Shown here piece after piece: positions 54,748 to 63,952 of a DNA stretch of 64,000 bases. The notes under the pieces are model-generated. The model was not told the origin of the DNA. It ran no database searches and was given only the letters and a program-made list of their open reading frames with translations. This DNA is from Hyphomonadaceae bacterium (GTDB lineage Bacteria; Pseudomonadota; Alphaproteobacteria; Caulobacterales; Aquidulcibacteraceae). Each line of letters begins with the position of its first letter. Within the stretch, counting starts at the first letter, position 1. The stretch covers positions 62,001-126,000 of the forward strand of contig JALHQO010000011.1 in assembly GCA_022841905.1 (NCBI GenBank), given 5' to 3'. Made by a program: the position numbers and the translations under genes.

Positions 54748-57417
54748 TTACCGTTGTGTCTTGGCCAACGCTGCCTGCGCCGCCGCCAGACGCGCGATGG
54801 GCACGCGGAAGGGCGAGCACGAGACATAGTCGAGCCCGACGCTCTCGCAGAAGTTCACCGAGTCCGGATCGCCGCCGTGCTCGCCACAGATGCCGAGCTT
54901 CAGACCGGGCTTTGCGCCGCGCCCGCGATCGCTGGCGAGATGGATCAGTTCTCCGACGCCTTCGGGATCGATGGTCACGAACGGGTCGCGCTCCAGCATG
55001 CCCTTATCGACGTAAACGCCGAGGAATTTGCCAGCGTCGTCGCGCGACAGGCCCATCGTGGTTTGAGTGAGATCGTTGGTGCCGAAGGAGAAGAAGTCGG
55101 CGGCCTCGGCGATTTTGCCGGCCTGTAACGCCGCACGTGGCAGTTCGATCATGGTGCCGACCAAATACTGGATGGTGCGGCCACGCTTGGCGAACACTTC
55201 AGCGGCGATCGCATCGACGCGCGCGCGCAGAACTTCGAGTTCCTTCTTGGCGATCACGAACGGGATCATGATTTCCGGGATCGGCGCCTCACCCTGCTCG
55301 GCCACGTCGCACGCGGCTTCGAACACGGCGCGCGTCTGCATGTCGTAGATCTCAGGATAGACGATCGCGAGCCGGCAGCCGCGGAAGCCCAGCATCGGAT
55401 TGCTCTCAGCCAACTCTTTCGAGCGCGCGAGCAAGGCCTGCGCATCGAGGCCTGTCGCTTTGGCCACATCTTCGCAATCGGCTTCCGTGTGCGGCAAGAA
55501 TTCGTGCAACGGCGGATCGAGGAAACGGATGGTGACGGGCCGCGCGCCCATCGCCTTGAAGATGCCGACGAAATCGGCGCGCTGGTGCGGGAAAAGTTTA
55601 TCCAGCGCCGCGACGCGCGCGGGCTGCTTTTCTGCCAAGATCATCTCGCGCACGGCGGCGATGCGTTCGGCGTCGAAGAACATGTGTTCGGTGCGGCAAA
55701 GGCCGATGCCCTCGGCGCCGTACTTCACGGCGGTGGCGGCATCCGCTGGTGTTTCGGCATTGGCGCGCACTTTCATGCGGCGGGCGGCGTCGGCCCATTG
55801 CATCAGCGTGCCGAAATCGCCGGTGAGCTCGGGCTGCACCATGTCGGCGGCGCCAAGCAACACTTCGCCAGCCGAGCCATCGACCGTGACGATCTCGCCC
55901 TTCTTAATCACGCGGCCGCCGGCGCGGAATTCGCCGTTCTTCATGTCGATGCGGATATCGCCGGCGCCAGAGACGCAAGGCCGCCCCATGCCGCGCGCGA
56001 CCACCGCCGCGTGACTGGTCATGCCGCCGCGCGCCGTGACAATTGCTTTCGAGGCGTGCATGCCGTGAATGTCTTCCGGGCTCGTCTCTTCGCGCACGAG
56101 GATGACATCGACCTTATCGACAGCCAGGCGCTGCGCCTCATCGCTATCGAACACGACGACGCCAACGGCCGCGCCCGGCGAAGCCGGCAAGCCTTTGCAG
56201 ATGATGTCGCGCTTGTAGCCTTCGGAGATAGTGGGGTGCAGCAATTGATCGAGTGCGGCGGCGTCGACGCGCATCACCGCTTCGTTCTGCGTGATGAGTT
56301 TCTCGCTCGCCATATCGACGGCGATCTTGAGTGCGGCCTTGGCGGTGCGTTTGCCGTTGCGGGTTTGCAGCATGTAAAGCTTGCCGCGCTCGACGGTAAA
56401 CTCGATGTCCTGCATGTCGCGATAGTGCGACTCCAGCTTTTGATAGACAGCCGTCAGCTCCGCGAACACTTGCGGCATCGCCTCTTCAAGCGACTCGCCG
56501 GGCTCCTTCATCGCCACACGGGCGGCTTTCGTCAGCGCCTTCGGCGTGCGGATGCCGGCGACGACGTCCTCGCCTTGCGCGTTGATCAGAAACTCGCCGT
56601 AGAACTTCTTCTCGCCAGTTGAGGGATCGCGCGTGAAGGCGACGCCGGTTGCCGAGGTGTCGCCCATATTGCCGAACACCATGGCCTGCACGTTGACAGC
56701 CGTGCCCCAGCTTTCGGGGATGTTGTTGTGCTTGCGGTAGAAGATCGCGCGATCGTTCATCCAGCTTGCGAACACAGCGCCGATCGCGCCCCAGAGCTGA
56801 TCCTTCGGATCGGCGGGAAACGGTTTGCCGAGTTCGCGCTCAACGGCGCGCTTGTATTCGGCGACGACGTGGCGCCAGTCGTCGGCCGTGAGTTCGACGT
56901 CGGACTTGTACTCGTTCGTATCCTTGTGCGTGCCGAGGATTTCCTCAAACACGCCGTGCTCGAGTTCGAGCACGACATCGGAATACATTTGGATGAAGCG
57001 GCGATAGCTATCGAACGCAAAGCGCGCATCGCCGGAGAGCTTAGCCAGGCCTTCGACGGTGTCGTCGTTCAGCCCCAAATTGAGCACCGTATCCATCATG
57101 CCCGGCATCGACGCACGCGAACCGGAGCGCACGGAGACGAGCAAAGGATTTGCGGGATCGCCGAAGCGTTTGCCGGTTTTGCCTTCGAGCGCGGCGAGCG
57201 CCGCATCGACTTGGGCTGCGAGTTCGGCCGGGTAGTTACGGTTGTTATCGTAGAACTCGGTGCACACTTCCGTTGTGATGGTGAAGCCCGGCGGCACCGG
57301 CAGGTCGAGCTTCGACATCTCGGCCAAGTTCGCGCCCTTGCCGCCGAGCAGCGTCTTCATCGACGCATCCCCCGCACTCTCGCCGCCACCGAAGCCGTAG
57401 ACATATTGCTTTGTCAT
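54748..57417 (-). CDS. ppdK: Pyruvate, phosphate dikinase
   Basis: 889 aa. Interconverts pyruvate, ATP and Pi with PEP, AMP and PPi. Domains in order: ATP-grasp (N-terminal, GGKGANLAEM), the phospho-His swivelling domain with His469 in GGMTSHAAVVARGMGRPCVSGA, and the PEP/pyruvate TIM barrel with GICGEHGGDP (catalytic Cys) and SCSPFRVPIARLAAAQA. Full length. Overlaps glyS by 4 nt, last in glyQ-DUF2314-glyS-ppdK. Confidence 0.96.
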   Translation of the reverse strand: MTKQYVYGFGGGESAGDASMKTLLGGKGANLAEMSKLDLPVPPGFTITTEVCTEFYDNNRNYPAELAAQVDAALAALEGKTGKRFGDPANPLLVSVRSGSRASMPGMMDTVLNLGLNDDTVEGLAKLSGDARFAFDSYRRFIQMYSDVVLELEHGVFEEILGTHKDTNEYKSDVELTADDWRHVVAEYKRAVERELGKPFPADPKDQLWGAIGAVFASWMNDRAIFYRKHNNIPESWGTAVNVQAMVFGNMGDTSATGVAFTRDPSTGEKKFYGEFLINAQGEDVVAGIRTPKALTKAARVAMKEPGESLEEAMPQVFAELTAVYQKLESHYRDMQDIEFTVERGKLYMLQTRNGKRTAKAALKIAVDMASEKLITQNEAVMRVDAAALDQLLHPTISEGYKRDIICKGLPASPGAAVGVVVFDSDEAQRLAVDKVDVILVREETSPEDIHGMHASKAIVTARGGMTSHAAVVARGMGRPCVSGAGDIRIDMKNGEFRAGGRVIKKGEIVTVDGSAGEVLLGAADMVQPELTGDFGTLMQWADAARRMKVRANAETPADAATAVKYGAEGIGLCRTEHMFFDAERIAAVREMILAEKQPARVAALDKLFPHQRADFVGIFKAMGARPVTIRFLDPPLHEFLPHTEADCEDVAKATGLDAQALLARSKELAESNPMLGFRGCRLAIVYPEIYDMQTRAVFEAACDVAEQGEAPIPEIMIPFVIAKKELEVLRARVDAIAAEVFAKRGRTIQYLVGTMIELPRAALQAGKIAEAADFFSFGTNDLTQTTMGLSRDDAGKFLGVYVDKGMLERDPFVTIDPEGVGELIHLASDRGRGAKPGLKLGICGEHGGDPDSVNFCESVGLDYVSCSPFRVPIARLAAAQAALAKTQR

Positions 57418-59645
57418 GATCCTTCGATCTTCGAGAAATCGGCCACCGCAGACAAGGCGTCGCGTAGCCGCGTCAGCAACAGCAGCCGATTTTTGCGTAA
57501 AGCCGCGTCATCGGCGTTGACCAGCACCTTTTCGAAGAAGGCGTCCACCGGCGCGCGCAGGGTGGAGAGCGCTTTCATGGCGGCGGCGAAGTCTTCGCGC
57601 TCGACCGCGGCGCGCGCGGCGGGGAGCGCTTTGGAGAGCGCGTCGGCGAGCGCCTTCTCGGCGGGTTCGGCGAGCTTGGAGGCGTCGACGTCGCCCGTGG
57701 CTTCGTCCGCACTCCACTTCCCCTTCTTTTCTTCGGCCGCAAGGATGTTGGCCGCGCGCTTGTAGCCCGCCAGCAAGTTCGCGCCGTCCTCGGTTTTCAG
57801 GAAGGCGTCGAGCGCTTCGACGCGCGCGACGATGCGGACGAGATCGTCATCGCCCAACGCAAAGACGGCATCGACGAGATCGTGGCGCTTGCCTTGATCG
57901 CGGAGCTGGACTTTGAGGCGATCGGCTAGGAAGGCGAGGAGGTCGCGCCCCTTACTGAGGATTTCCCGCTCAGTCTGACGCTCGAACTTGCCGTCAGAAG
58001 GACGTGCATCGGTTCGCGTCAACTCCCGAACGTAGTCTTGGAAGGCGGCTGTACCTGCTGCGCTGCGGAGCGCATCCGCCATCTTCTTCTGCAAAGCCCC
58101 CGATTGCACTTGTGCCGAAATGCTCACGCCCTGCCCAACTGCAATCGCGGTCAGCAACGCAAGTCGCAGTCGAATGGAATTCGCCAAGACAATGCGAACG
58201 AAGCCAAGGGCGGACCTGCGCAATGCGTAAGGGTCGGCTGATCCTGTCGGCTTCTCGTCGATGGCCCAAAAGCAGCCGAGCGAATCCAACTTGTCCGCGA
58301 GAGCCAAAACAACGGAGATCGGCTCGCTAGGAACTCTGTCGCTTGGCCCAACCGGACGATAGTGGTCCTCAATCGCGGCCGCGACGCCCGCGTCTTCACC
58401 GTGGATAACAGCTAACTGCCGGCCAATCTGCCCCTGCAACTCCGGGAATTCACCGACGAGTTCCGTCACAAGATCGCACTTGCTTAGGTCTACAGCGCGC
58501 CTCGTCGCATTCCCGTCCGCATGAACAAAGTTTCGTAGATCTCCGGTTAGCTCTTTAACGCGCTCGACCTTGTCCCAAACGCTGCCGAGCTTTTGGTGAA
58601 AGACGATCTTCTTGAGCTTGTCGCGGCGCTCGTCGGTGTAGAGCGGCGTTTTCTTGTCTGTGTCCCAGAAGAAGCGCGCGTCGTTGAGGCGCGCTGAGAG
58701 CACGCGGGCGTTGCCGGCGGCGATGGCTTTGCCGCCGTCTTTCGCTTCGACATTGGCCACCGTCACGAAATGCGGCGCGAGCTTTTGCGTTTTCGGATCG
58801 CGCACGGCGAAATACTTTTGGTGCGTGCGCATGGAGAGGCGGATCACTTCGCCCGGCAGATCGAGAAAGCCAGCGTCCATGTCGCCCAGAAGCGTCACCG
58901 GCCATTCAACCAGGCCGCACACCTCTTCGAGCAGGCCGATATCCTCGACCAGCTCCAGCCCCTTGGCGGCGCAGAGCGCCTTGGCTTGTTCGAGGATGAT
59001 GCGTTTGCGCTCTTCGCGCTCGATCAGCACTTTCGCGCCGCGCAGACGCGAGACGTGATCGGCGGCGCTGCGCACTTCAATCGGCTCCGGCGCATGGAAG
59101 CGATGCCCCCACGTGACCCGCGCCGAGCCCACGCCTTCGACGGCGATCGCAACGCCCTCGCCGTCGAACACGCAGCAAATATTATGCAGCGGGCGCACCC
59201 ATTGCAGATCGCTGACGCCCGAGCGCATCGATTTCGGCCACGGAAACGCGCGCACGATCTCTGGCACGATTTCCTGAACGATCTCCGCCGTCGCGCGGCC
59301 GGCGCGTTCGATTTTGGCGACGTAGAACGCGCCCTTCTTGTCCTCGACGATCTGCGCTTGATCGATCGAAGCAAGCCCCGCGCTTTTCAAAAAGCCCTGC
59401 ACGGCCTGATCGGGCGCGCCGACGCGCGGGCCCTTCTTCTCTTCGTTCACGTCCGCCGCTTTCGCCGGCAAATCCTCGATCACGAGTCCCAAACGGCGCG
59501 GAGATGAAAACGTGTTGATGCGCTCGGGCTCTAGGCCGGCGGCTTTGAGCTTTTCGCCCATCAGTTTCGCAAAATCCTCCTCCGCGCGCTTTTGCATACG
59601 CGCGGGGATTTCCTCGCTGAACAATTCCAACAGCAGTTGCGGCAT
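57414..59645 (-). CDS. glyS: Glycyl-tRNA synthetase beta subunit
   Basis: 743 aa. Forms the alpha2beta2 GlyRS with GlyQ; the beta subunit binds tRNA. Seen: N-terminal LLLELFSEEIPARMQKRAEEDF, RMQ..., GHRFH, EVCGLVEWPVTLLGDMDAGFLDLP, ARFFWDTDKK, GEFPELQGQIGR, and a C-terminal anticodon-binding-like helical domain. A segment of about 600 nt (57960-58560) is lower in GC than both flanks. Starts in the stop of DUF2314 (TGATG). Confidence 0.95.
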   Translation of the reverse strand: MPQLLLELFSEEIPARMQKRAEEDFAKLMGEKLKAAGLEPERINTFSSPRRLGLVIEDLPAKAADVNEEKKGPRVGAPDQAVQGFLKSAGLASIDQAQIVEDKKGAFYVAKIERAGRATAEIVQEIVPEIVRAFPWPKSMRSGVSDLQWVRPLHNICCVFDGEGVAIAVEGVGSARVTWGHRFHAPEPIEVRSAADHVSRLRGAKVLIEREERKRIILEQAKALCAAKGLELVEDIGLLEEVCGLVEWPVTLLGDMDAGFLDLPGEVIRLSMRTHQKYFAVRDPKTQKLAPHFVTVANVEAKDGGKAIAAGNARVLSARLNDARFFWDTDKKTPLYTDERRDKLKKIVFHQKLGSVWDKVERVKELTGDLRNFVHADGNATRRAVDLSKCDLVTELVGEFPELQGQIGRQLAVIHGEDAGVAAAIEDHYRPVGPSDRVPSEPISVVLALADKLDSLGCFWAIDEKPTGSADPYALRRSALGFVRIVLANSIRLRLALLTAIAVGQGVSISAQVQSGALQKKMADALRSAAGTAAFQDYVRELTRTDARPSDGKFERQTEREILSKGRDLLAFLADRLKVQLRDQGKRHDLVDAVFALGDDDLVRIVARVEALDAFLKTEDGANLLAGYKRAANILAAEEKKGKWSADEATGDVDASKLAEPAEKALADALSKALPAARAAVEREDFAAAMKALSTLRAPVDAFFEKVLVNADDAALRKNRLLLLTRLRDALSAVADFSKIEGS

Positions 59646-60280
59646 CAGGTGGTCCAGTCGAGCGGCAACGGCGTGCGCGTCAGGCTCTCACGCAGTGCGG
59701 CGGCGTCGGCTTCGTTCATGTGCGGCAGCATCACGCGCGTGGTGTAATTGCCGTACATACCCTCGCTGCCGTCGATCGACCAATCGCTGACCAGCGCATG
59801 ATCGATCTCGATCGGCGAGCCGCGGCGCATGCCGGGCAGATTGCCGGGCTCGTTGGCGAGCGTGCCGAACATGCGATCGCCATCGACGCGCAGATTGTCG
59901 ACCCAGATGTGCTCTTCGCCGCCATCCGGCGTCGCGAGCGCGACCTTCACCATGTAGTCGGTTTGGCGCAGCGGCGGCGCGATGTCGAACGCCGCGAGAA
60001 ATTGCGGATAAGTGCGGCGCGCCTCGGCGATTGCTGCGGCCATGGCGGCGTCGTCTTCATCGAAGAAGACAATGCCGTCGCTGCCCGGCGTCGGCGGCGC
60101 AACGCCTGAACTGGGGCTGCTCGATGTGCTGCCGGCAAAGCCCTGGTTTTCATTGACGGGCGCGCCGGAATTGTTGGCCTGCGTATTGGCGGACGCGGCG
60201 GCGTTTCGGTCGCCCTTCTGCGCGAACGCGGGCGACGCCGTCAACGCGCACGCAGCGAGCGCGATCACAACACGTTTCAT
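59645..60280 (-). CDS. DUF2314 (YegJ-like) secreted protein
   Basis: 211 aa from ATG 60280. Signal peptide residues 1-21 (ends SPAFAQ). Residues 25-65 are Ser/Asn/Gly-rich. The DUF2314 domain follows (about 70-205): [63 protein letters not shown]. Periplasmic by signal. It overlaps glyQ by 4 nt and glyS by 1 nt, an odd place for an exported protein. Confidence 0.82.
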   Translation of the reverse strand: MKRVVIALAACALTASPAFAQKGDRNAAASANTQANNSGAPVNENQGFAGSTSSSPSSGVAPPTPGSDGIVFFDEDDAAMAAAIAEARRTYPQFLAAFDIAPPLRQTDYMVKVALATPDGGEEHIWVDNLRVDGDRMFGTLANEPGNLPGMRRGSPIEIDHALVSDWSIDGSEGMYGNYTTRVMLPHMNEADAAALRESLTRTPLPLDWTT

Positions 60281-61161
60281 TGCGCGGTCTCCAGCTTTTC
60301 CCAAGCGCTTGCGCATCCCTTGGCCAAGTCGCGGACGCGGGCGATGAAGCTCTGGCGTTCAGTCGGCGACACGACACCGCGCGCGTCAAGCAGATTGAAC
60401 AAATGGCTGGCCTTCAAAGTGTAGTCGAACGCAGGCAACACGGCGCCTTCACCGAGCAGCCGCTTGGCGGTGGCTTCGGCGTCGTTAAACCAGCGCAGAT
60501 TCTGTTCGGGATCACTGAGCTCGAAATTGAAGCGCGATTGCTGGCGTTCGTTTTCGAGGAAGATGTCGCCATAGGTAAGCGGCGTGGCCGAGTCCGGGTC
60601 GTTGAACGGCAGATCGTAGACGCGATCGACGCCGAACACGTACATCGCCAAGCGCTCAAGCCCGTAGGTGAGTTCGCCGCTGACCGGGCGCACATCGAGG
60701 CCGCCGACTTGTTGGAAGTAAGTGTACTGGCTCACCTCCATGCCGTCGCACCACACTTCCCACCCGAGGCCCCAGGCGCCCACGGTCGGGTTTTCCCAAT
60801 CGTCTTCGACGAAGCGGATGTCGTGCAGCAGCGGATCAATGCCAATGCGGACAAGTGAATTGAGATAGAGCTGCTGCAAGTCCGGCGGGTTCGGCTTCAG
60901 GATCACCTGAAACTGATAATAGTGCTGCAGCCGGTTCGGGTTCTCGCCGTAGCGGCCATCCTTCGGGCGGCGAGAGGGCTGCACATAGGCGGCGCGCCAG
61001 TGCTTCGGACCCAGCGCGCGCAGCGTGGTCGCCGGATGCAGCGTGCCCGCGCCGACTTGCTCGTCATATGGCTGAAGGATCGCGCAGCCCTGCTCGGCCC
61101 AGTAGGTCTGGAGCGTCAAGATCACGTCCTGGAAACAGCGCGGGGCTTTGTCGGGGGCCAT
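60277..61161 (-). CDS. glyQ: Glycyl-tRNA synthetase alpha subunit
   Basis: 294 aa. Catalytic subunit that activates glycine and charges tRNA-Gly. Class-II synthetase markers: [70 protein letters not shown] and [18 protein letters not shown]. Full length. First gene of a four-gene overlapping operon. Confidence 0.97.
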   Translation of the reverse strand: MAPDKAPRCFQDVILTLQTYWAEQGCAILQPYDEQVGAGTLHPATTLRALGPKHWRAAYVQPSRRPKDGRYGENPNRLQHYYQFQVILKPNPPDLQQLYLNSLVRIGIDPLLHDIRFVEDDWENPTVGAWGLGWEVWCDGMEVSQYTYFQQVGGLDVRPVSGELTYGLERLAMYVFGVDRVYDLPFNDPDSATPLTYGDIFLENERQQSRFNFELSDPEQNLRWFNDAEATAKRLLGEGAVLPAFDYTLKASHLFNLLDARGVVSPTERQSFIARVRDLAKGCASAWEKLETAQ

Positions 61162-61202
61162 GGGGGACGGGTAATGGCGCCCGCCCCCCCTTTCAAGCGG
61201 TC

Positions 61203-62093
61203 CTAGCGGAGGAAGTCCGCCACCGCGGCCTGGAACGCGGCCGGTTGGTCGAACATGATGAAGTGGTAGGCGCCGTCGATGCGGACGAAGGTCGCGTTGG
61301 CAGCGGGGCCAAAGCCGCCGCGATAGAGGCCATCGACCATGGCTTCCGGGCCCATGGCCGGGTCGTAGGCGTAGACGACCGTGATCGGGGTTTGCACGTT
61401 GGCGACTTCGCCGCGCAAGTCGGTGATCATCACTTCATACATGGCTTGCGCGAAGGCGCGGCGATCGGAGGCGACACTCCACTGCACCACTTCGGCGCGG
61501 CGCTCGGCGGTTTTGACCAGGCGGCCAACGCCCATGTTCTGCTGCGCGGCAAAGCTCGCGTCGTCGAGGGCGATCAACTGATCGCGCATGGCGCGCGCTT
61601 GCGGCTCAACGGTGGCCGCCGTCGCTTGCGGACCGAACATGGCGCTGAAGAAGGGCAGCGAGTCCACGATCATTAGCCGGCTGACGCGATCAGGATGGCG
61701 GCGCGCCAGTATGAGGCCGCTAAGCCCGCCCATGGAATGGCCGATCACCGCGGCCTGCCCCGGCGTGTAGCTCTCAATGTATTGAGCCAGTCCTTCGACC
61801 AAGGGATCGATCATCGCCTCGGTCGACGCCGGCGCGGCTTCACCGGCAAAGCCCGCGACCTGCACCATATGCACGCGGTGCGTCTCAGCCAACGCATCGG
61901 CCTGCGCCTGCCAAACATCGCGGCTTGAGCCGAGGCCGGGGATGAAGATGACGTCCGCGCCATTTCCGGCGACTTCGACGCTGAAGCGCGACGGCGCGAA
62001 CGGCTGGGCGTTGGCCCCGTTGAGCGGCAATGCCGCGGCCAGCGCCAATGCGCCGAGTGCGGAAACTAGAAAACGTCGTGAAAAGCTAAGCAC
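61203..62093 (-). CDS. Secreted alpha/beta hydrolase
   Basis: 296 aa. GTG 62093 is chosen because GGAGAG lies 5 nt upstream; ATG 62117 is the alternative. Signal peptide ends GANAQ. Triad: Ser120 in GHSMGG, Asp in YAYDPAMG and His in DGAYHFIM, with oxyanion FIPGLGSS. Periplasmic ester- or lactone-type hydrolase; the substrate is unknown. Confidence 0.85.
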   Translation of the reverse strand: MLSFSRRFLVSALGALALAAALPLNGANAQPFAPSRFSVEVAGNGADVIFIPGLGSSRDVWQAQADALAETHRVHMVQVAGFAGEAAPASTEAMIDPLVEGLAQYIESYTPGQAAVIGHSMGGLSGLILARRHPDRVSRLMIVDSLPFFSAMFGPQATAATVEPQARAMRDQLIALDDASFAAQQNMGVGRLVKTAERRAEVVQWSVASDRRAFAQAMYEVMITDLRGEVANVQTPITVVYAYDPAMGPEAMVDGLYRGGFGPAANATFVRIDGAYHFIMFDQPAAFQAAVADFLR

Positions 62094-62162
62094 AGTTTCT
62101 CTCCATCGGCGTTTCATGCGCCGGCTTGCATTGCGTTCTTAAGGAGCACCGTATCGTCGGCG

Positions 62163-62369
62163 CTAGACGTCGTACCAAACCGTAATGACGTAGTGCTCTT
62201 GGCTTTTGTCGGTGAGCGCGGTGCGGGTCGCCGCAGTCGCTGTGTTGACGTGCTTCACCGCGCCCTGCGGCAGCGACGCCAGAAAATCGTTCACTTCAGC
62301 CTGCATTTTGCCCGCTTCTGCGCGCCAATCTTGCGTGAACAACCGCATCTGCATCGTCGTCTCCATCAT
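62163..62369 (-). CDS. Small hypothetical protein (68 aa)
   Basis: 68 aa (ATG doublet at 62369/62366). Soluble. Two short segments (MRLFTQDWRAEAGKMQAEVNDFL, EHYVITVWYDV) give a mixed helix-strand fold. Last gene, 12 nt downstream of the membrane protein at 62382, so possibly in the Xre operon. No family recognised. Confidence 0.55.
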   Translation of the reverse strand: MMETTMQMRLFTQDWRAEAGKMQAEVNDFLASLPQGAVKHVNTATAATRTALTDKSQEHYVITVWYDV

Positions 62370-62381
62370 GTTTTACGCAAG

Positions 62382-62828
62382 TCAGCGATTGCGCATCCAG
62401 AGCACAGCCCACCAGACCAGATAACCCAAAGTCGCCGGAAGGATTGCGAGCACGAAGCCGGCAGTGAAACTCGTTGTCGCGACATCGGCGATGTCGTCGC
62501 CAAGCGCCGCGCTGCCCGACGACATCATAGTAGGCAGCAGCGCCAGAAAGATGAGCGACGACACCATCAGCCCAACCGATCCGCCCCAAAACCAAGCTTG
62601 GTAATGGGCTTTGAGTTGCGCCTCATCGAGCGTGCGGCCCCAACCGAACGTGCTCGCCGTCATCGCGACGACGATTGCGGCGCTGAGCCAGAACAGATTT
62701 GCATCCACGAAGACGTCAGCGAACACCGATGCGAGGTAAAGCAGCGCAAAGACGCAAGTCAGCAGCGTAAAGAGATTCTTCCTGCGCTCTCTGAGCGAAC
62801 GGCGTGGCGTGTCAGCAAGTTGAGTCAT
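62382..62828 (-). CDS. Hypothetical membrane protein of the Xre-linked cluster
   Basis: 148 aa from ATG 62828 with AGGAG upstream. Four hydrophobic segments (about 19-38, 42-62, 76-99, 116-142). Basic, short N-terminus. Similar to DUF2178-type small membrane proteins that often accompany a short Xre regulator. Directly downstream (11 nt) of the Xre gene. Confidence 0.6.
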   Translation of the reverse strand: MTQLADTPRRSLRERRKNLFTLLTCVFALLYLASVFADVFVDANLFWLSAAIVVAMTASTFGWGRTLDEAQLKAHYQAWFWGGSVGLMVSSLIFLALLPTMMSSGSAALGDDIADVATTSFTAGFVLAILPATLGYLVWWAVLWMRNR

Positions 62829-62839
62829 AATTCCGGCTC

Positions 62840-63052
62840 CTATTCGGCAGCCTGGGCCACATCGTCGGCGCTGAAGATTTGTTCGATCGACAGACCGAAC
62901 ACGGTTGCGATTTTGAAGGCGAGCGGCAGCGAAGGATCGTACTTGCCGGTCTCGATTGCGTTCACGCTTTGACGTGAGACGTCGAGCTTCTCGGCGAGAT
63001 CCGCCTGGCTCCAGTTGCGCTCGGCGCGCAGGACCTTGAGACGATTTCTCAT
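62840..63052 (-). CDS. Xre-family transcriptional regulator
   Basis: 70 aa. A lone HTH_3 domain: MRNRLKVLRAERNWSQADLAEKLDVSRQSVNAIETGKYDPSLPLAFKIATVF-like, with the recognition helix near residues 25-35. Only the DNA-binding domain, as in short Xre proteins paired with membrane proteins. It overlaps the upstream membrane-protein gene by 4 nt (ATGA). Likely autoregulates the cluster. Confidence 0.85.
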   Translation of the reverse strand: MRNRLKVLRAERNWSQADLAEKLDVSRQSVNAIETGKYDPSLPLAFKIATVFGLSIEQIFSADDVAQAAE

Positions 63053-63348
63053 GGTTGGCCCGTTCCGTTCCTGCCGCCGAACAGACGCTGCTTCCAGCGG
63101 CCCATCGCTTCACGGCGCTTGGCGAGAAAGCCCCAGCCGAACACGCCTGCTGCGGTCCAAAGCAATACCTCTAGGCCAATGCCGGCGACCGTCATCGCGC
63201 CCATCACCAACGGGACGTTCGAGCGATAGAAGATGACGACGACGATTGCCGCCGCGCATGCGAGCACCGCAAAGGCCGCAGCCGCGCTCAGGATCAGCCA
63301 GCGCATCTTCGGGCGGCGGCGTTCCGGGTTTTCGGTTTCGGTGCTCAT
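63049..63348 (-). CDS. Small two-span membrane protein
   Basis: 99 aa from ATG 63348. Two hydrophobic segments (about 15-39 and 44-69) and a basic C-terminus (KRREAMGRWKQRLFGGRNG). Overlaps its neighbours on both sides by 4 nt, so it is translationally coupled to the Xre regulator. No named family. Confidence 0.65.
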   Translation of the reverse strand: MSTETENPERRRPKMRWLILSAAAAFAVLACAAAIVVVIFYRSNVPLVMGAMTVAGIGLEVLLWTAAGVFGWGFLAKRREAMGRWKQRLFGGRNGTGQP

Positions 63349-63755
63349 TTGTAGCGCAGCCGGACAACACAAGCTGCCAAACCCCAAATGCCAATGAGGG
63401 CGGGAAACACCCAGATTAGCGGCACGTGCGGGAAGTCAGCCCATTCTTCGAGGAAGCCGTAGGCGAAGGAGCCGAAGCCGACGATGGCGGCCGAGATCAA
63501 CATCGAGTCGGTTTGAATACGGCGCTGAAATTCGTCGATGCCGTTCAGAAATCTCGCATACGCGCGCAGCATCATCAGCGCTGGAATAAGCGGCGCGAGC
63601 GCGGCCAAGATCACCAGCCATTGCGGCAAATCAAGATTGCGGATCGCATAGGCGCCAGCGAACACGATCGCCGTGTACAGAACCGACGCGATCGCGATTT
63701 CGCGCGCGTATCGGCGGGCGACGCGCTTTGCGGTTGGAGTCAGTTGCTCTGCCAT
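63345..63755 (-). CDS. Small membrane protein of the Xre-linked cluster
   Basis: 136 aa from ATG 63755 with AAGGG upstream. Four hydrophobic segments (about 20-39, 46-65, 85-102, 108-130) and a central RRIQTDSMLI turn. The layout is like other small integral proteins linked to Xre regulators. 4-nt overlap downstream. Function unknown. Confidence 0.65.
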   Translation of the reverse strand: MAEQLTPTAKRVARRYAREIAIASVLYTAIVFAGAYAIRNLDLPQWLVILAALAPLIPALMMLRAYARFLNGIDEFQRRIQTDSMLISAAIVGFGSFAYGFLEEWADFPHVPLIWVFPALIGIWGLAACVVRLRYK

Positions 63756-63766
63756 CACTGGCCCTT

Positions 63767-63952
63767 TCAAAGTTCGATTTCGATGGTGACGCCGTCGTCG
63801 CGGACGGCGAGCGTGACCGGATAGAGTGAGAGCGCGAACTCGATGGCGTGGCCGGCCTGGATGGCGCGCTCCAAGGTGCGCGGCGCTGTCGCTGTGCTGA
63901 TGGCGACCACGATGGCGATCAACACCCCTACGCTCCAACCACGCCGCCTCAT
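63767..63952 (-). CDS. Small membrane-anchored protein (61 aa)
   Basis: 61 aa from ATG 63952, which has GGAGG 5 nt upstream. One hydrophobic segment near residues 5-24 (GWSVGVLIAIVVAISTATA), then an AIEFALSLYPVTLAVRDDGVTIEIEL-like strand tail. 11 nt before the next gene, first visible gene of the Xre-linked cluster; the window ends 48 nt upstream. Confidence 0.6.
   Translation of the reverse strand: MRRRGWSVGVLIAIVVAISTATAPRTLERAIQAGHAIEFALSLYPVTLAVRDDGVTIEIEL

Noticed and set aside
54072-54827. Frame extension of the SleB-like hydrolase
   Set aside because: Crosses a CtrA site, an AT-richer region and the 3' end of ppdK; no plausible start.
54468-55070. 200-aa plus frame across the ppdK end
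   Set aside because: No ribosome binding site and antisense to conserved ppdK.
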